64,000 nucleotides of DNA from Tetrapyrgos nigripes (taxonomy: Eukaryota; Basidiomycota; Agaricomycetes; Agaricales; Campanellaceae): the NCBI GenBank assembly GCA_013368315.1, contig JAACJM010000095.1:62001-126000 (forward strand), in the 5' to 3' direction. Positions 33,201 to 44,598 of the stretch are shown here, in pieces. A program made the position numbers and the translations under genes. The notes beneath the pieces are model-generated. The model did no database searches. It had not been told where the DNA came from and worked only from the letters and a program-made list of their open reading frames with translations. Within the stretch, counting starts at the first letter, position 1. Each line of letters starts with the position of its first letter.

Positions 33201-34239
33201 TACAATAGTGAGGAAAGAAAAAGAAAACAGATATTACTTACTGAGCTCATCCTCATCATTCTCTTCTCTAGAATGTTCTGGCTCAACATTGGAACTGGTG
33301 TCATCAGATACTTCAATGGGCTCACCTGGGAAGATGCAGAATGAGTAAAAAGATGAAGAAAACCATGTACATTCAGAGCTTGTGGGAGAAGGAGCCATTT
33401 GACAAGAGTGCTTTTCAGCCTTTTTAACCTTTTTGACAGTACCCTTGACTGCTTTGGAGGCACCTTTAACTGCCTTGGTGATATTGGAGGCCACAACAGA
33501 GACAATAGATGAAGTCAAGGAGAGATTGGAGGTGTCATCAGGGTCTGCTTCAGCAGTGCGCTTGTGCTGCCTATGAGACATGAGGAAAGGCAAAGACAAC
33601 AGGAAAAGTTAAAAAACCCACCTGCCACTTGATCTGACTGTTAAGATAACATCTTGATTCATGAATTGCCAAAAGCTGGAGCTAACATCAGCTGAACCCT
33701 GCATGAAAACATCGTTTAGCCTGCAAAAAGGACCAAGAAGAACCTTCTGGACCATCTCCACATACCTGATCAGGTATTCCATGACCCAAGGTAGGTAGAT
33801 GTTAGAGAAAAGTCAGCTGAAAGCTGATTAACAGTGTCCATTAGCAAAATGGCAAAATCTTTAGGAACATTTGAACCCCCCTTTTTGCTGTGCAGTGCCT
33901 CTAGCAATTGCAAATTTAGTCAATGCTGAGTGGAAATAAGACCACAGTATCATATTGCAAAGTGTAAAGGTAATACAGCCAGTCCTGACTCTTGAGCAGC
34001 TGGTCAGTCTGTAGCTGCAACCTCAGTGCAATCAGTGGACAAGAAGAAGTGGTACAATGTCAGTTTTCAAGATATTTAAGACTCCACAGAAATGTGGCAG
34101 GCATATAGGCCTAGACCCACATGGGATCATGGGTCAGGTCTCAGTATCAGTGGGTTTACCAAACTGAACACTGTACCCATACCCCTGCTAGACCATATTG
34201 CTATACCACAGCTGTACCCCAGACCCATGTCCAACCTTA
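30263..34239 (-). mobile_element. hAT-superfamily DNA transposon (about 3.98 kb, degenerate)
   Basis: A 17-bp terminal inverted repeat TAAGGTTGGACATGGGT occurs at 30263 and, reversed, ends at 34239. The enclosed minus-strand transposase has hAT hallmarks. The flanks do not show a convincing 8-bp target duplication (ATCACTGTG-like left, AACATACC right), consistent with an old insertion or rearranged end. Confidence 0.75.
30591..33599 (-). pseudogene. hAT transposase with BED-type zinc finger, inactivated
   Basis: Exons on the minus strand give an acidic/basic N-terminal region (33599-33234), then a BED-like finger exon (33192-32833: WTSPIYSFFHEKP, KCKGKGGVHHYLDGGDH, TSNLKKHAVSCFG). Next come an acidic linker (32145-31900), the hAT core motif HWNSTFDMLDFALKY near 31740-31690, SEWNILKDLHYVLQ, and the C-terminal dimerisation region DYLAMPLENVKDPLLWWWEK...LSQMALDYHSVPS near 30960-30840. 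A TGA (31688-31690) follows FALKY, where Arg is usual. The conserved segment after the SVPS motif is scrambled. Several introns exist. hAT transposases cut and paste with 8-bp target duplications, and this one is presumed dead. The end at 30591 is tentative. Confidence 0.72.
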
Positions 34240-37200
34240 AACATACCTCGACAAGTACTACTATACTACAGACAAAGCCAACCACATGAACGATCTAGAG
34301 CCTAAAGGTCAGTGAGCCTCAATGCAAAAGTATTGTGGGCATACCTGAGCATACCAGAGACACTACATGCTGTCAGGCCCATACCAGACGTGCCCATAAA
34401 AAGAACTTGAATAAGACTGAACACTTGAAGGTAGTCAGTGACCTATGTGACACCTCAAGGCTGATAGCTGCAACATGGGTATTGCTGGAAAGCTAAGCAC
34501 AGGTGAGTGAGCTCTCTTGTTAGGTCTCTGTACTAGTACTAACTTGCTGCTGGTCTATTTCTGCCTGCATACTTGATACTTATGGCATATCATATAGATA
34601 CTCCAGTGAGCCCACTCTCAAATCACATCTAAGCACTTGACTAAATCTGCTATTTAGGAACATGGCTGTGGTCTTGTCTATTTGAACACATCATAGTCTA
34701 GGTGTGTCTTTATTCTCTGCTTGTAAGCCCAGTCTAATGTCTTCTCATTGATGTGTAGGAGAGTGTTGGTCTTGTCTAGGTTCAACTTCACATTGTTGTT
34801 CTTATGTGTGTGTCTTTGCTGTATGCACTAGCATGTTTTCTGATTATCGTTTGTTAGCTCTCTACCTGCATCTTACTTTTTCATTAAGTACCTTAGTGTT
34901 CCTACTCCTCACTGCTGTTTTGTCATTACTTTACCCTTGACTCTTAGTATGTATTATTCAGTCCTGCCTTAACATCATTGTGTACATTGTATCTATGGCT
35001 TATAGTTGCATGGCAAAGTCAGTCAAAGATGGAATAATATGGCAAACTCAGTCTACAATGGATTAGAATGGCAACCAATGCCATCATGGCAGTGCTGGCC
35101 ATGCAATGTCTTACATTCATGTTTGGTGCCAACAGTATACATTGTGGTTCTGAGACAGCATTATGGGGGATGTGATGAGTGAGGTTTGGCCAATTAGCTG
35201 ATGTAATAGAGAGTCCAGGATGTATGGGAAGCATTTTTGACAACTCCAGGTTCAATGCATCAGGAGCATCAGTGCTGCAACAGGAAAGCATCAGATAGGT
35301 CCTGATCATCATCCCTGGCAATGACGGCAATGATTACCAGTTGTTGATTGACATCAGGGACAATGCCAGTGATGTATTAAGCGACACCAAGACAAATAGG
35401 GCACCATTCATAATGCAGTGGTTCTCACTTACCATACTCATTGTGGACATTTCAGTTGGTTCACTGGTAAATGGTTAGCTGGTTTTGACTGGTTTTGGTT
35501 GGTACTGGTCAAAACCAGTCAAAACCAGTAAGTTGTCAAAATACTGATGAGACAAATGTTTTGGATGATGTTTCTGCATTGCTCATCTGGTCATCAATGT
35601 CATCCATTCCTTGACCTCACTTGGATCAAACCAAAGCCTACTGGGCAATGAAGAGTATAATGAGGCCCTGGTGTCATGAACCTCTCATTCCTTGTTCCAA
35701 AAACCCTTAGAAGGATTCTTGATCCTTCTTTATCTCTCTGATTGCCACTATCCATTATCCCCTAATGAGATCAACTTCTTCTGAGCTGGGTCATTTATTG
35801 CTCCATAGTTGTCTGTGGATCCCCTTAGATTGTGAGCGTATCGTCATAGGACCTTAATTTATCTTACTGATATCTATTTGATTAATTCCTCTGGAAACAC
35901 AGACATTATTTGTAAAGTAGTATATATAGAGTAGGATACTCATCCTGTATCCCTACTCCAGTCTGGTCTTATCATATGGACCTTGCCTTATTCTACTCGT
36001 TCCCTAGTGTCATCGTCACCTCACCTAAACACCTTCGGCTCAGTTCTGACACCTGGTAAATCCTCTTCATCTTCCTGGTTGTCATTTGTCCTCAGGATTG
36101 TCAAGCTTTTGCAGCTGACATTGCTTATGGAGCTCGAATTGATGAGAATAGGGATGGAAGCGTTCATTGTGTTTGAGAGGCATAAAGACATTTGGGTTTT
36201 GCTTTATTACAAAGTCTCTCAAGCTTGCATCTTTGGGTGTTATGCTTGGGACACTGAGAAAACATTCAGTCTGAAAGGAGTGTTTTTAGTGGGTGTATGC
36301 AAATGTGCAATACATCGCCACATACTGTATAACATGGCTGCCCTCACCATCTTGCACTGGCCAAAAATAGCAGCAATCTTTGAGCAATCTCCATAAGTGC
36401 TTCCACATCATCATTGTATTGGAACTAGTAGGAGGAATTTGTGAGTAATAAAGAACAGAAGAATCATTCCTCCACCCCACACATCAACAGCTGGAACAAA
36501 TGTTGAGTATATGGCAGATGGCCCTGGCTAGTGAAACTGACCTCCACTCTGATCCCCACATTTGAGGAGAGCCTCAGCAGGATGAAAGCATCTTGTGCCA
36601 GCACAGTTGACTTTGGGTTGTGGTCTGCAGAAGCAAAAAACATCACATATATGCAGTCAATCACAGAGTGAAACGTGTACATGGAAATGTAGCGCACCTG
36701 TTATCCTTCTCTGGCTATACCAGTGCTTCGTCTCTTTCAATGTCCTTTTGTGTGTCAGCATGTCCTGCGATGCTGGCTCAAATGTTGTGCAGGACTGCAT
36801 TGGGCATGCATAAGGCAGCAGAATGTAAGACCTGAGGGCTGGCATGGGTAAAATATGTCTGATACTCCTGTACTTAAAAATGTCAATCTGCAGTCAACAA
36901 AAGGCTAGAGCCAAACACCCCCTCAACTTTCCATCAATATGGCAAGACTACCTAGCCCTCCCTCCTGAAAGCAGTGATAATCTGCCAGACATGTTGGTGT
37001 CACGACAAGTGCCAAAATCTTGTCAAAATCAGTGGCCTTGTTGCATATCTGTTTGATGACAAGCTATTCATTTGCACCATCTCTCCTGGTAATGCAAAGG
37101 GGTATTCCAGCCATTTCAAAGCAATTATGTTTGTTTGATACAGTAACACAGGTTGGCTCTGTCCACAAAGGAGAAGAGGATGAAGAATGCATTAGAGACC

Positions 37201-37445
37201 AGGAGATGGAAGAATTCTCAGATAGTGGTTGTAGCCACACAACAACAAACAAATCAACCCCTAACCACCTACTGCAGAGTACAAAGATGCAGTTGAGTAT
37301 TGTATGGCAGAATTGTTCTAAGCAACCATGGAGGAGGATTTTGTAGCCATTCAATTCAGAAATTTCTTATGTTAATAAAATTTATCACAAAGGTCATTAT
37401 ACTTGCATTCCACACAAATTCCACAGCCATTGTTTAAGGTACAGA
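34240..37445. other. AT-rich region without recognised genes (3.2 kb)
   Basis: No frame with family motifs. Apart from the hairpin at 35481-35526, it looks like decayed repeat sequence. A TATATATAGAGTA element near 35922 and open frames near 36000-36400 lack any conserved feature. Confidence 0.35.
35481..35526. repeat. Perfect inverted repeat (17-bp arms, 12-base loop)
   Basis: GGTTTTGACTGGTTTTG at 35481-35497 is matched by its exact complement at 35510-35526. The arms are themselves near-repeats of GGTTTTGACT. Confidence 0.85.
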
Positions 37446-37535
37446 TGAAAGGGATGTGGGCCAATGCTGCAAGTGGCAAATATGAGGCCACTGATTGGAA
37501 AAATAGTTGGTAACTTTAAGACTTCAAAGCTATGT

Positions 37536-38840
37536 ACAGTCCAATATCTCATAATGCATAAATGTGAAAATGCATGAGGATTTGCGAAAACAAACCTGGT
37601 TCCCTGCCAAACTGGACCCAAATTGCATAATGCATAATGCAAACATTGGAGCTATACGAAGAACACATTAAGGCATTGGATCTTCATTTTGGGAGGCAGG
37701 GAAGGAAGGTCATCCTTTGGAGTGATGATTTTTCTGGCCACAACATCACCTACCAACCAAAGAACATCTGCCTGGAACAATTTGAACCTAACTTGACATC
37801 ATTTGTCCAACCACTCAACCAGGGTATCATTTGTGCTTTCAAGGCCTATTTTTGGCAGTAGAGTGTGACGAAGCTGGAGAAAGAAATGTGTATGCGATTG
37901 AGATGCTGGAGGCACTTCATATGGCTACGAAAGCTTGGAGCATGGTCACAGAGAAGTCAATTGTCAATTGCTGGAGGAAGGCAGGAATTGTGGCAGCACG
38001 TACCAACAAAGACATCCGCCAGCAAGATGAAGAATTGGAGTTGAGAGCATGGAGGATTTTATGAGACTTTGTCAGGAACAAAGGGATGACTCGCCCACAG
38101 GCAGAAGGATGGCTTCAAGAGCTTTATGAGGGTGATTTTGGGAAGGAGTATGATGCATTGAAATGGGAGGTTATGCTCAACAGAATCACAGAACTTGAAC
38201 CTGATGATGAAGTCAGCCTTCAACACATTCTCAAGGTCATTAACTCTCACCTGGTCCCGTCCTCACAACCTAATCCACCATCTCACGACATTGATTCAGC
38301 CAAAGTAGAGTCTGACCTTCTCATGGTTATTGAAGACTTGAAGACTCAAAAACATATTTTTGGTCAACTCCCAACAATTAATGAACTTATTGATCCACTA
38401 GAGGAGAGAGCAGATGGTGATGACAAATTTCAGTTTGGAGAGGATGCAGAGGAGCAGATTGTAGAGAGAGTGAAGTACGAAGAGGCTGTTCATACAGGTG
38501 AAATTGTGGAGATAGATGATGACGAAGAGGAAGGAGGCGAAGCTCCACCAGACATCAGCCTTGGGGATTTGATCAAGACATGCCAGACTCTGGAAAATTC
38601 CTGTTTGAGCAGTTGATTGGATGATCCCATCCTTTCTGATGAGGCATTGCAGCTTCGGGAAGCAATCTTGAAGTTTCGGGGCAAGGTACAGCAACACACA
38701 GGTTCTCAAGCAAAGCAAATGACACTGGATGCATTCTATGGATCCCTGAATAAAATGTACATTTTTCTGTAATTTAGCATATATCTCAAAATGCATAAGG
38801 AAATCCAGGAACAGACCCTATGTATTATGAGATATCACTG
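37536..38840 (+). mobile_element. Pogo/Tc1-mariner-type element, 1.3 kb internally deleted derivative
   Basis: The ends are CAGT...ACTG flanked by TA on both sides (37534-37535 and 38841-38842), the classical TA target duplication. Terminal inverted repeats share TACAGT and ATCTCATAATRCATA with a 3-base offset. It encloses the C-terminal half of a pogo-like transposase. Confidence 0.82.
37637..38616 (+). pseudogene. Pogo-like DDE transposase, truncated and inactive
   Basis: Starts inside the DDE_1 domain (KVILWSDDFSGHNITY, matching the DNFSGH region that carries the second catalytic Asp). Next are LEQFEPNLTSFVQPLNQGIICAFKAYF, where the usual PLDQG or PCDAG Asp is Asn, and a C-terminal acidic region. 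The N-terminal CENP-B/HTH DNA-binding domains and first catalytic Asp are missing. The frame breaks between FKAYFWQ and VECDEAGERN near 37860, and a TGA occurs at 38062-38064. So the element is non-autonomous, with three independent lesions. Confidence 0.78.
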
Positions 38841-38867
38841 TAGTTCTACATATAATGGTGGATGAAT

Positions 38868-40148
38868 CGGTTGCGTGAATTCTGCGTGTCGCACCTGCAT
38901 GCCACCTGCGTGTCAGTACCCACCTGTGTGCCATCCCCAGGCACATAGCCCATGCTTGATGGCACCGTCCATCACTACTTTCCTTTTTGTCTGTACTTAT
39001 GTATAAGTATAGTATGGATGTACATACTATTTATACTCAGATTTACTACTACAACTCCTTAGAAGTAAGGAAGAACACTTGAGAAATCTCAGTTGCATGA
39101 ATTCTGTGTGGCGCTCCTGCATGCCATCTCCATTAGGCAACTCCGCAATCAGGCACGTACCCCATGCTTGATGGCACCATCCACCACTATGTCCTTTTTA
39201 TCTGTACTGTATGTGTATGTATGGGATGCATGTATGTACCATTTCTAATCAGGTTTACTAGTACATATCTTTAGAAGGGAGGAAGTTAATCAATGCCCTG
39301 GTAAAAAAGTTCCACTCGAAGCAGTAGACCACTGCAGTTTAGAAATGGCTGAACATCACAAACAGAACCACAATATTCTTTATAGTGGCCATCAATAATG
39401 CAGACTGGTTTATCAATCCACAGTGGTGGACCTATGTTCATGATCTGAGCCAAAAAGAATTTAAACAGCCTCCGGATATATGAATATTAGATACTCACAA
39501 AACACACTCAATGCGAGCTAAGAGGGAATGCGAGTTGAACAAGAAGGGTATGGAAGTAACTTGAAAAGGACAGTGTCAGCTTTTAAATCATTGAAAAACC
39601 CGAATTTCAAATTGATTTGACTTGTTGAGTCAGCTACATGTAGGACAGGTCTCGTATTGTGCTCATTATGGCGCAAATATCCATTTTGACGACTCTGGGA
39701 CGGGCACGCAGGTGGCACACAGGTACATGTGACCTGCATGCCAGCCTGATCGATCTGCATATCACTCAATACATCGGAGTGTCTGTCCTCAGGCCTGCGT
39801 GTCAGTCTTTGAATGCAGGAATTGACTCAGAATACTCGCCTTTGATTGTAAATCAAGGTGTAAGTACTCATAGTTCATAATATTAGGCTCAAGGTACAGG
39901 ATTGATACAAAAAATGAAGCAGAAATTAGCTCTCAGAGGCATTATGCTCTCTTTCCTAGGGTACTGAAGTATGCATAGCCCTGTATTCCCGTTGGAAATC
40001 AAACAATCAACCTCTAAGTCTGGAAACAAAGTTAAAGTATGCGTATTTAGAAGACTTAAATACATAGTGCTTATATACAACTGACACACAGGCACGCACC
40101 TACCAGCACGCAGGCACGCAGGTATGACATGCAGAATTCAACATACCG
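38868..40148. mobile_element. MULE-like non-autonomous element with 9-bp target duplication
   Basis: The 1281-bp element is flanked by perfect TGGATGAAT duplications at 38859-38867 and 40149-40157. The ends are inverted repeats, CGGTTGCGTGAATTCTGC left and CGGTATGTTGAATTCTGC right, agreeing at 28 of the first 36 positions. A 9-bp duplication is typical of Mutator-like elements. There is no transposase frame. The left end is repeated in direct orientation about 215 bp inside (39090-39205). CACCTGCATGCC-like motifs recur throughout. Confidence 0.82.
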
Positions 40149-40467
40149 TGGATGAATAAGGATGAGAGAGGAGAGAATGATGACATGTCTAACCAGCAAC
40201 TTTGGCAAGCCGCAGATTTGAATATGATAGGGGCAAGGGAAAAATTGGAAACAAGAGCATGGGAAAAATCAGGACCAACTCATATAGCCACAGGCAGAAA
40301 GTGAGTGTAAACAACTCAGCCTCATTCTTTGGCCTTGTAACTGGATACAAAATAAGCAACCCAACTCCTTTGAAGCTACATCATCTCATGACTCTCTTGA
40401 TCTTCATATTGAGCATGCACAGAGCCCTAGACAAAGGAATAAGCAACCAGTTACAAATTGGGAAATC

Positions 40468-42236
40468 CTAGAGACAGTCTACCTTCAATTTGCGTCCAGG
40501 CATGTCACCAGTGGACAATGTTGACCTTGGAACAGAGAATTGAATTGAATTTGATGTTCCAGTGGTTACATTTGCCATGCCCTCTCTAATCACTTTCCGT
40601 GCATTGAGATTTGCTAGCAGGGTGTTGCTATATACCGAACCAATTGGAAAGTCAAATACAGTGTAAAGAACATTGGTGGGGAAAGCAAGGAACTGCAATG
40701 TGATGAATTCCTCTCAGCATAACCTCTAATGGTCAGAACACCTACCAAAGCAATAGACAGGATTGCAAAGATGGCAGTCCAAAGACCACTGTTGACTGAA
40801 AAGACTACAAGGAGTCTCACACCCTTCCTGGTTCTGCACAGGTATCAAGTCAAGTATTAACATTAAGATGACCAAAAATTTCACCTGTCAAATCCAGACT
40901 TGGGCTGCTTCTGTGCAAGCATGTATGTCATGCCAGCAGACAATATCAGGTCAACCACAGCTACTGTAGTCAGATAAGTGATGCTGAGGGCCTGGCAGTT
41001 TAGTTTTATTAAGTGTTGCCCATAGAGAAGTGAAATAATATTCTACCTTGAAGAAGGGGTCACTGAATGCAAGGGTATCTGGAACATGAATGCTGAGGTT
41101 CTTCTCAATTTCAGTTGCTTGCCTGAAATTCTTCTCACTTACCCTCGTGCAACCCAGACTTCAAAAAGTCAGATTTATTGTCATTGAATTATAGTAGCCT
41201 AGAACTCACTGAGAACAACCACTAAGAAGTTATGATTGCTGAACATCAATTTCAAGCTGGTTAAGGTCAATAATTTACACACCGGTTTGTAAAAGGGCAG
41301 TGGGGATCTGGAGAGGTAAATCTTTAGCTGAATTGGAATGAAGGTCAAAAAATAACGTACCCATAAGATTACTGGGATCCAGTTTCCATTCGTGACTGAA
41401 ATAAGTATGTTGGCAGATCAAAATATCAATGGTAACAAAGCCTTACATTTCCATAGCCTCCACACAAAAAATCCTTGTGTAGGAATTGACACAACAAGCT
41501 AAAGAATGACAAGGATTAACTGCACAGCAGAAAAGGAGAAGTTCAATACACACATTGAATAAAAACTCCCACTGCAAAGAAGGTTCAAGTCAGAAGGAAG
41601 CTAACAGGTGAGCTCCAGAAATAACTGACTACTGTCTCCCTAGGATATTCATTAGCTTAGTACTCTTGGAGCTCAGCAACATGATACATACAGGACTGGG
41701 ACAGTGAATCCAGCATAATCTCCAAAGCGAGTGACCAGATAAGTGTAAACTGTGGACAACTTGAGTGACTTGTCTTGGTTCTAGAGATACATTCTTACCT
41801 CCTTTCACGATGAGCAGCATGTGAACAGTGTCAAAAATCCTGGAAGATGCCAGAGACTGAGTACAAATAAAGAGGCCAAAAACAATGCCTCTACCACACG
41901 CAGAAGACCTTTCGGAGGAGATTAATTCAGACTGCCTTGTGTTATGAGATTACATACCAGGGCCTTTAAATATTTGTGGTCTTTGGGGTAGCTGGAAGGA
42001 AAGCTGTCAGGGGAGATGGTCCCATTCGCAATGTCTTGGCAATGTCCCTTACTTGACAATGTACATAAACCTGTTAAATTGTCAAAACGGTTAAGAGCAC
42101 AATCAAGCGGCGAGAAGAAAACTGACAGCTGTACACAGGTAATAGACCATAATCCAGTGCATAGAATGGCTGACATGTAGAAGGCTCCATAGGTGGGTCC
42201 CAGAGCAAAAGGAGGATTCGTGTCTGCTCCAGACAT
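40468..42236 (-). CDS. DUF6534-type integral membrane protein
   Basis: Start MSGADTNPPFALGPTYGAFYMSAILCTGLWSITCVQ (42236). Downstream exons give YPKDHKYLKAL, FDTVHMLLIVKG, then YTYLVTRFGDYAGFTVPVL, further short hydrophobic exons, and the C-terminal block SNTLLANLNARK followed by a polar tail ending GRKLKVDCL. This order (first helix with TCVQ, a YP-D loop, DTxHM, then NSLLATLNARK before the tail) is the pattern of the basidiomycete DUF6534 family. Those are about 300-350 residue, seven-helix-like membrane proteins of unknown function. I count seven to nine introns but did not resolve every exon between 41600 and 40900. Intactness is therefore not proven. It sits at the edge of the transposon nest and retains a TATA-like element upstream. 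Confidence 0.72.
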
Positions 42237-42301
42237 CTGCCTCGAACTACTGGGATGAGCGTTAGTGAGCAAGAAATGAGAGACGTAAAGGCCGTAAGTT
42301 C

Positions 42302-42310
42302 TATATATAC
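42302..42310 (-). promoter_or_regulatory. Candidate TATA box of the DUF6534 gene
   Basis: TATATATA on the minus strand about 66 bases before the ATG at 42236. Confidence 0.4.
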
Positions 42311-42599
42311 TAGACTCGAAAATACTTTGATGAAAGGGCGATCAAAGCCATCGGCAAGTGCCTCAGCTGACGGATTCTAGCGGCCAGGGGGTTCCAAATC
42401 GCCCGGTTTGGACAAAATGGTTCGAAAAGGATTTGTCACCGACCCCGAATAGCCTGAAACGTCCAAATCTAGTTCCCAAAGATGTAGAAATAAAAACTGA
42501 ATTGGAAATTTTTGGACAAACTTGGAAGTTTCCGACTGGCATCGTCACCTATTGTCCGGGATCCTGTTCCATGGCGAGGAACATCAGATTTACTGTGCA

Positions 42600-42785
42600 T
42601 CTCAAAAGAGATACAGCCGTTTGCATCAGGTTCTACAGGTCGCAAAATTTTTTTTGCATTACCAATTTGGTGATATTCGCTCCCATACTGACGTCGATTT
42701 GTATGGGAGCAAACATCACTAAATCGATAGCGCAAAGTTCCCGACACCTGTAGAACCTTATGCAAACGGCTGTGTATATCTTCCT
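42600..42785. repeat. Foldback (long hairpin) element
   Basis: Arms of about 85-90 bases fold on each other. CAGCCGTTTGCAT and GGTTCTACAGG near 42620-42640 pair with 42745-42772, and GCTCCCATA near 42679 pairs with TATGGGAGC near 42703. Loop is about 15 bases. The short frames on both strands here are shadows of the palindrome. Confidence 0.8.
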
Positions 42786-43339
42786 CCATCTTGTTTTACT
42801 TTGACACAGGTTTGATCCAAGTATCAATATCTACTGGTTACTGGAGGTCTGAAGCTAGCGAAGGTGGAGTAAGTGCTGGTTATTGTCTGATAACGCTAGC
42901 GCTGGACAACTCACCTAGTAGCCCAGAGAAATCTTCTGCGGACTGCGAACTTCTACCAGAGCACTTCAGAACAAGCGCTGGCCTATTTATGGGGAACTTA
43001 AGGTTCTGTGATAGGGGATCACTACTGGAGACGAATGCTATACACCACCCACGTCTTATCGATGGCATTCTTCCATCATAATAGAAGGTGAATGATCATC
43101 ATCCTTCTGGGCAGTTCTCCCGTTCCTGCATATACACTGGGTACAAGCCCCCGTACATCGCTGGCTTTATCGAAGGAATTACCGGAGATTTACGGAAGTT
43201 TGCGCCCGGTGATATCTCCCTGAGTGGTGTTCTGTCCCCATGCAGATGGTGTAACGTCACCAATCAAACTCATAAATACTCGAGCAGCACTCCAGTCTTC
43301 AGCAACATTTCATCCCAATCCAGCCGCCGTCCTTTGTCC

Positions 43340-44598
43340 ATGATGTCTCCAATCAAAGTAGGTTTTGTCGGATTATCCAAGTCAGGCTGGGCAGCGACTA
43401 TTCTAGCCCCGACACTAGCCAAAAATGACAAGTACAGCTTGGTCGCTGTCTCAACCACATCCCAGGAATCGGCTGAAGCCTCGGCAGCCAAGCAGAAGGA
43501 AACTTCAGGCCACACAGTCAAGGCATACTCTGGAGACACCTCCCATATCGCCAATGACCCAGACGTCGATTTCGTCGCTGTTGCTGTCAAATCCCACTTG
43601 CATCGCGAGGCACTCATGCCAGCAATTGAGGCTGGGAAGGATTTCTTCATCGAATGGCCCGCCGGGAAAAACTTGAAGGAGACGAAGGAGTTTGCGGAAG
43701 CTGCGCATGCAAAAGGGTTGAGAACGATGGTTGGACTGCAAGGCAGACATGGTGCTGTCCTTCAAAAGGCGAGTGGAACCCTTCCCTTCAAGCGTCAAAG
43801 CTGTGACGTCATCCTAGGTCAAGGAGATTATCGAGTCTGGAACCATCGGGAGAGTTCTCTCTACCAGCATCGTATGTCGAGCGTTTCGAGGTCTTCCTTC
43901 GTATGAAGCGCACCGCTGATCACCCGTTCTAAGATTGCTCTCGCGCCTCGCGAGCTTCGCTACTGGGGTCCTGAAGTCTCCGAGAAGAATCTCTCCACAG
44001 CTATTGCCGGCGAAGGTAGTGTACCATCGCAAAGACCTTGACACGAAACTGACTGGGATACACAGGCACCAGTATGAGTGAGATAGCAATCGGACACCAA
44101 CTAGATGTCTTCACATACATCTTAGGTGATTTCGCCTCTGTCAGTGCTACGACAGCCATAATGTACCCCACTGCAAACATCATTGGCGACGATGGTACCA
44201 CCGTGAAGACCATTGAGAATACCTCAGCGGACCACGTCGCGTTTACTAGTATACTAAAGTCGGGAGCCGTTGCCAGTCTGTCTTGGCGCGGAGGATACCC
44301 AAGCAAAGGTCGCCAGCAGTTTGTATGGGAAATTGACGGCGAGACTGGTGCGATTAGAATGACGGATGACCAGGTTGCGTCTGCCTTCGTGCACATTCGT
44401 GACCCGAAGCTGTATCTAAATGGGGAGCTTGTGGAGGTCACTGGTGGAGGTTTGGCAACCAACATCGCCGCTCGCTGGGAGGAGTTTGCAAAAGGTAGCA
44501 AGGGTGACTATGCTACGATTGACGACGCCGTCAGGATCCGTAGCGTGATTGAAGCGATTGGTTTGAGCAGTAGGGAGGGAAGAAGGGTAACATTGTGA
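43340..44598 (+). CDS. Gfo/Idh/MocA family NAD(P)-dependent oxidoreductase (Gal80-like)
   Basis: Four exons (43340-43768, 43818-43871, 43934-44015, 44066-44598) give an intact protein of 365 residues. The N-terminal Rossmann fold has VGFVGLSKSGWAA (Gly-rich nucleotide loop), then DPDVDFVAVAVKSHLH, EAGKDFFIEWPAGKNLKET (the EKP-like position reads EWP) and LRTMVGLQGRHGAV. The C-terminal half has IGHQLDVFTYILGDFASVSA, SLSWRGGYPSKGRQQFVWEIDGETGAIRM. Replacement of the usual catalytic Lys by Trp in EWPAG is typical of the fungal Gal80-like branch, so catalysis is uncertain. The first intron uses a GC donor (GCGAGT...CTAG). A possible TATA (CATAAATA) lies 70 bases upstream. It is the cleanest complete gene in the window. 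Confidence 0.9.

Larger units (their letters stand above)
37446..40341 (+). repeat. Repeat family X, copy 4, interrupted by two transposons
   Basis: The head (GGATGTGGGCCAATGCTG..TATGAGGCCAC, 37446-37491) and tail (ATAGCCACAGGCAGAAAG, then TTGGCCTTGTAA, 40281-40341) are diverged family-X ends in the same order as copies 1 and 3. Between them lie a pogo element (37536-38840) and a MULE-like MITE (38868-40148). Without these, the copy would be about 300 bp. Confidence 0.55.

Noticed and set aside
36000..36400. 137-codon plus-strand frame
   Set aside because: No motif, no homology that I can recognise, in decayed AT-rich DNA.
42358..42827. Several frames of 60-130 codons on both strands
   Set aside because: Mirror-image products of the foldback element and its flank.
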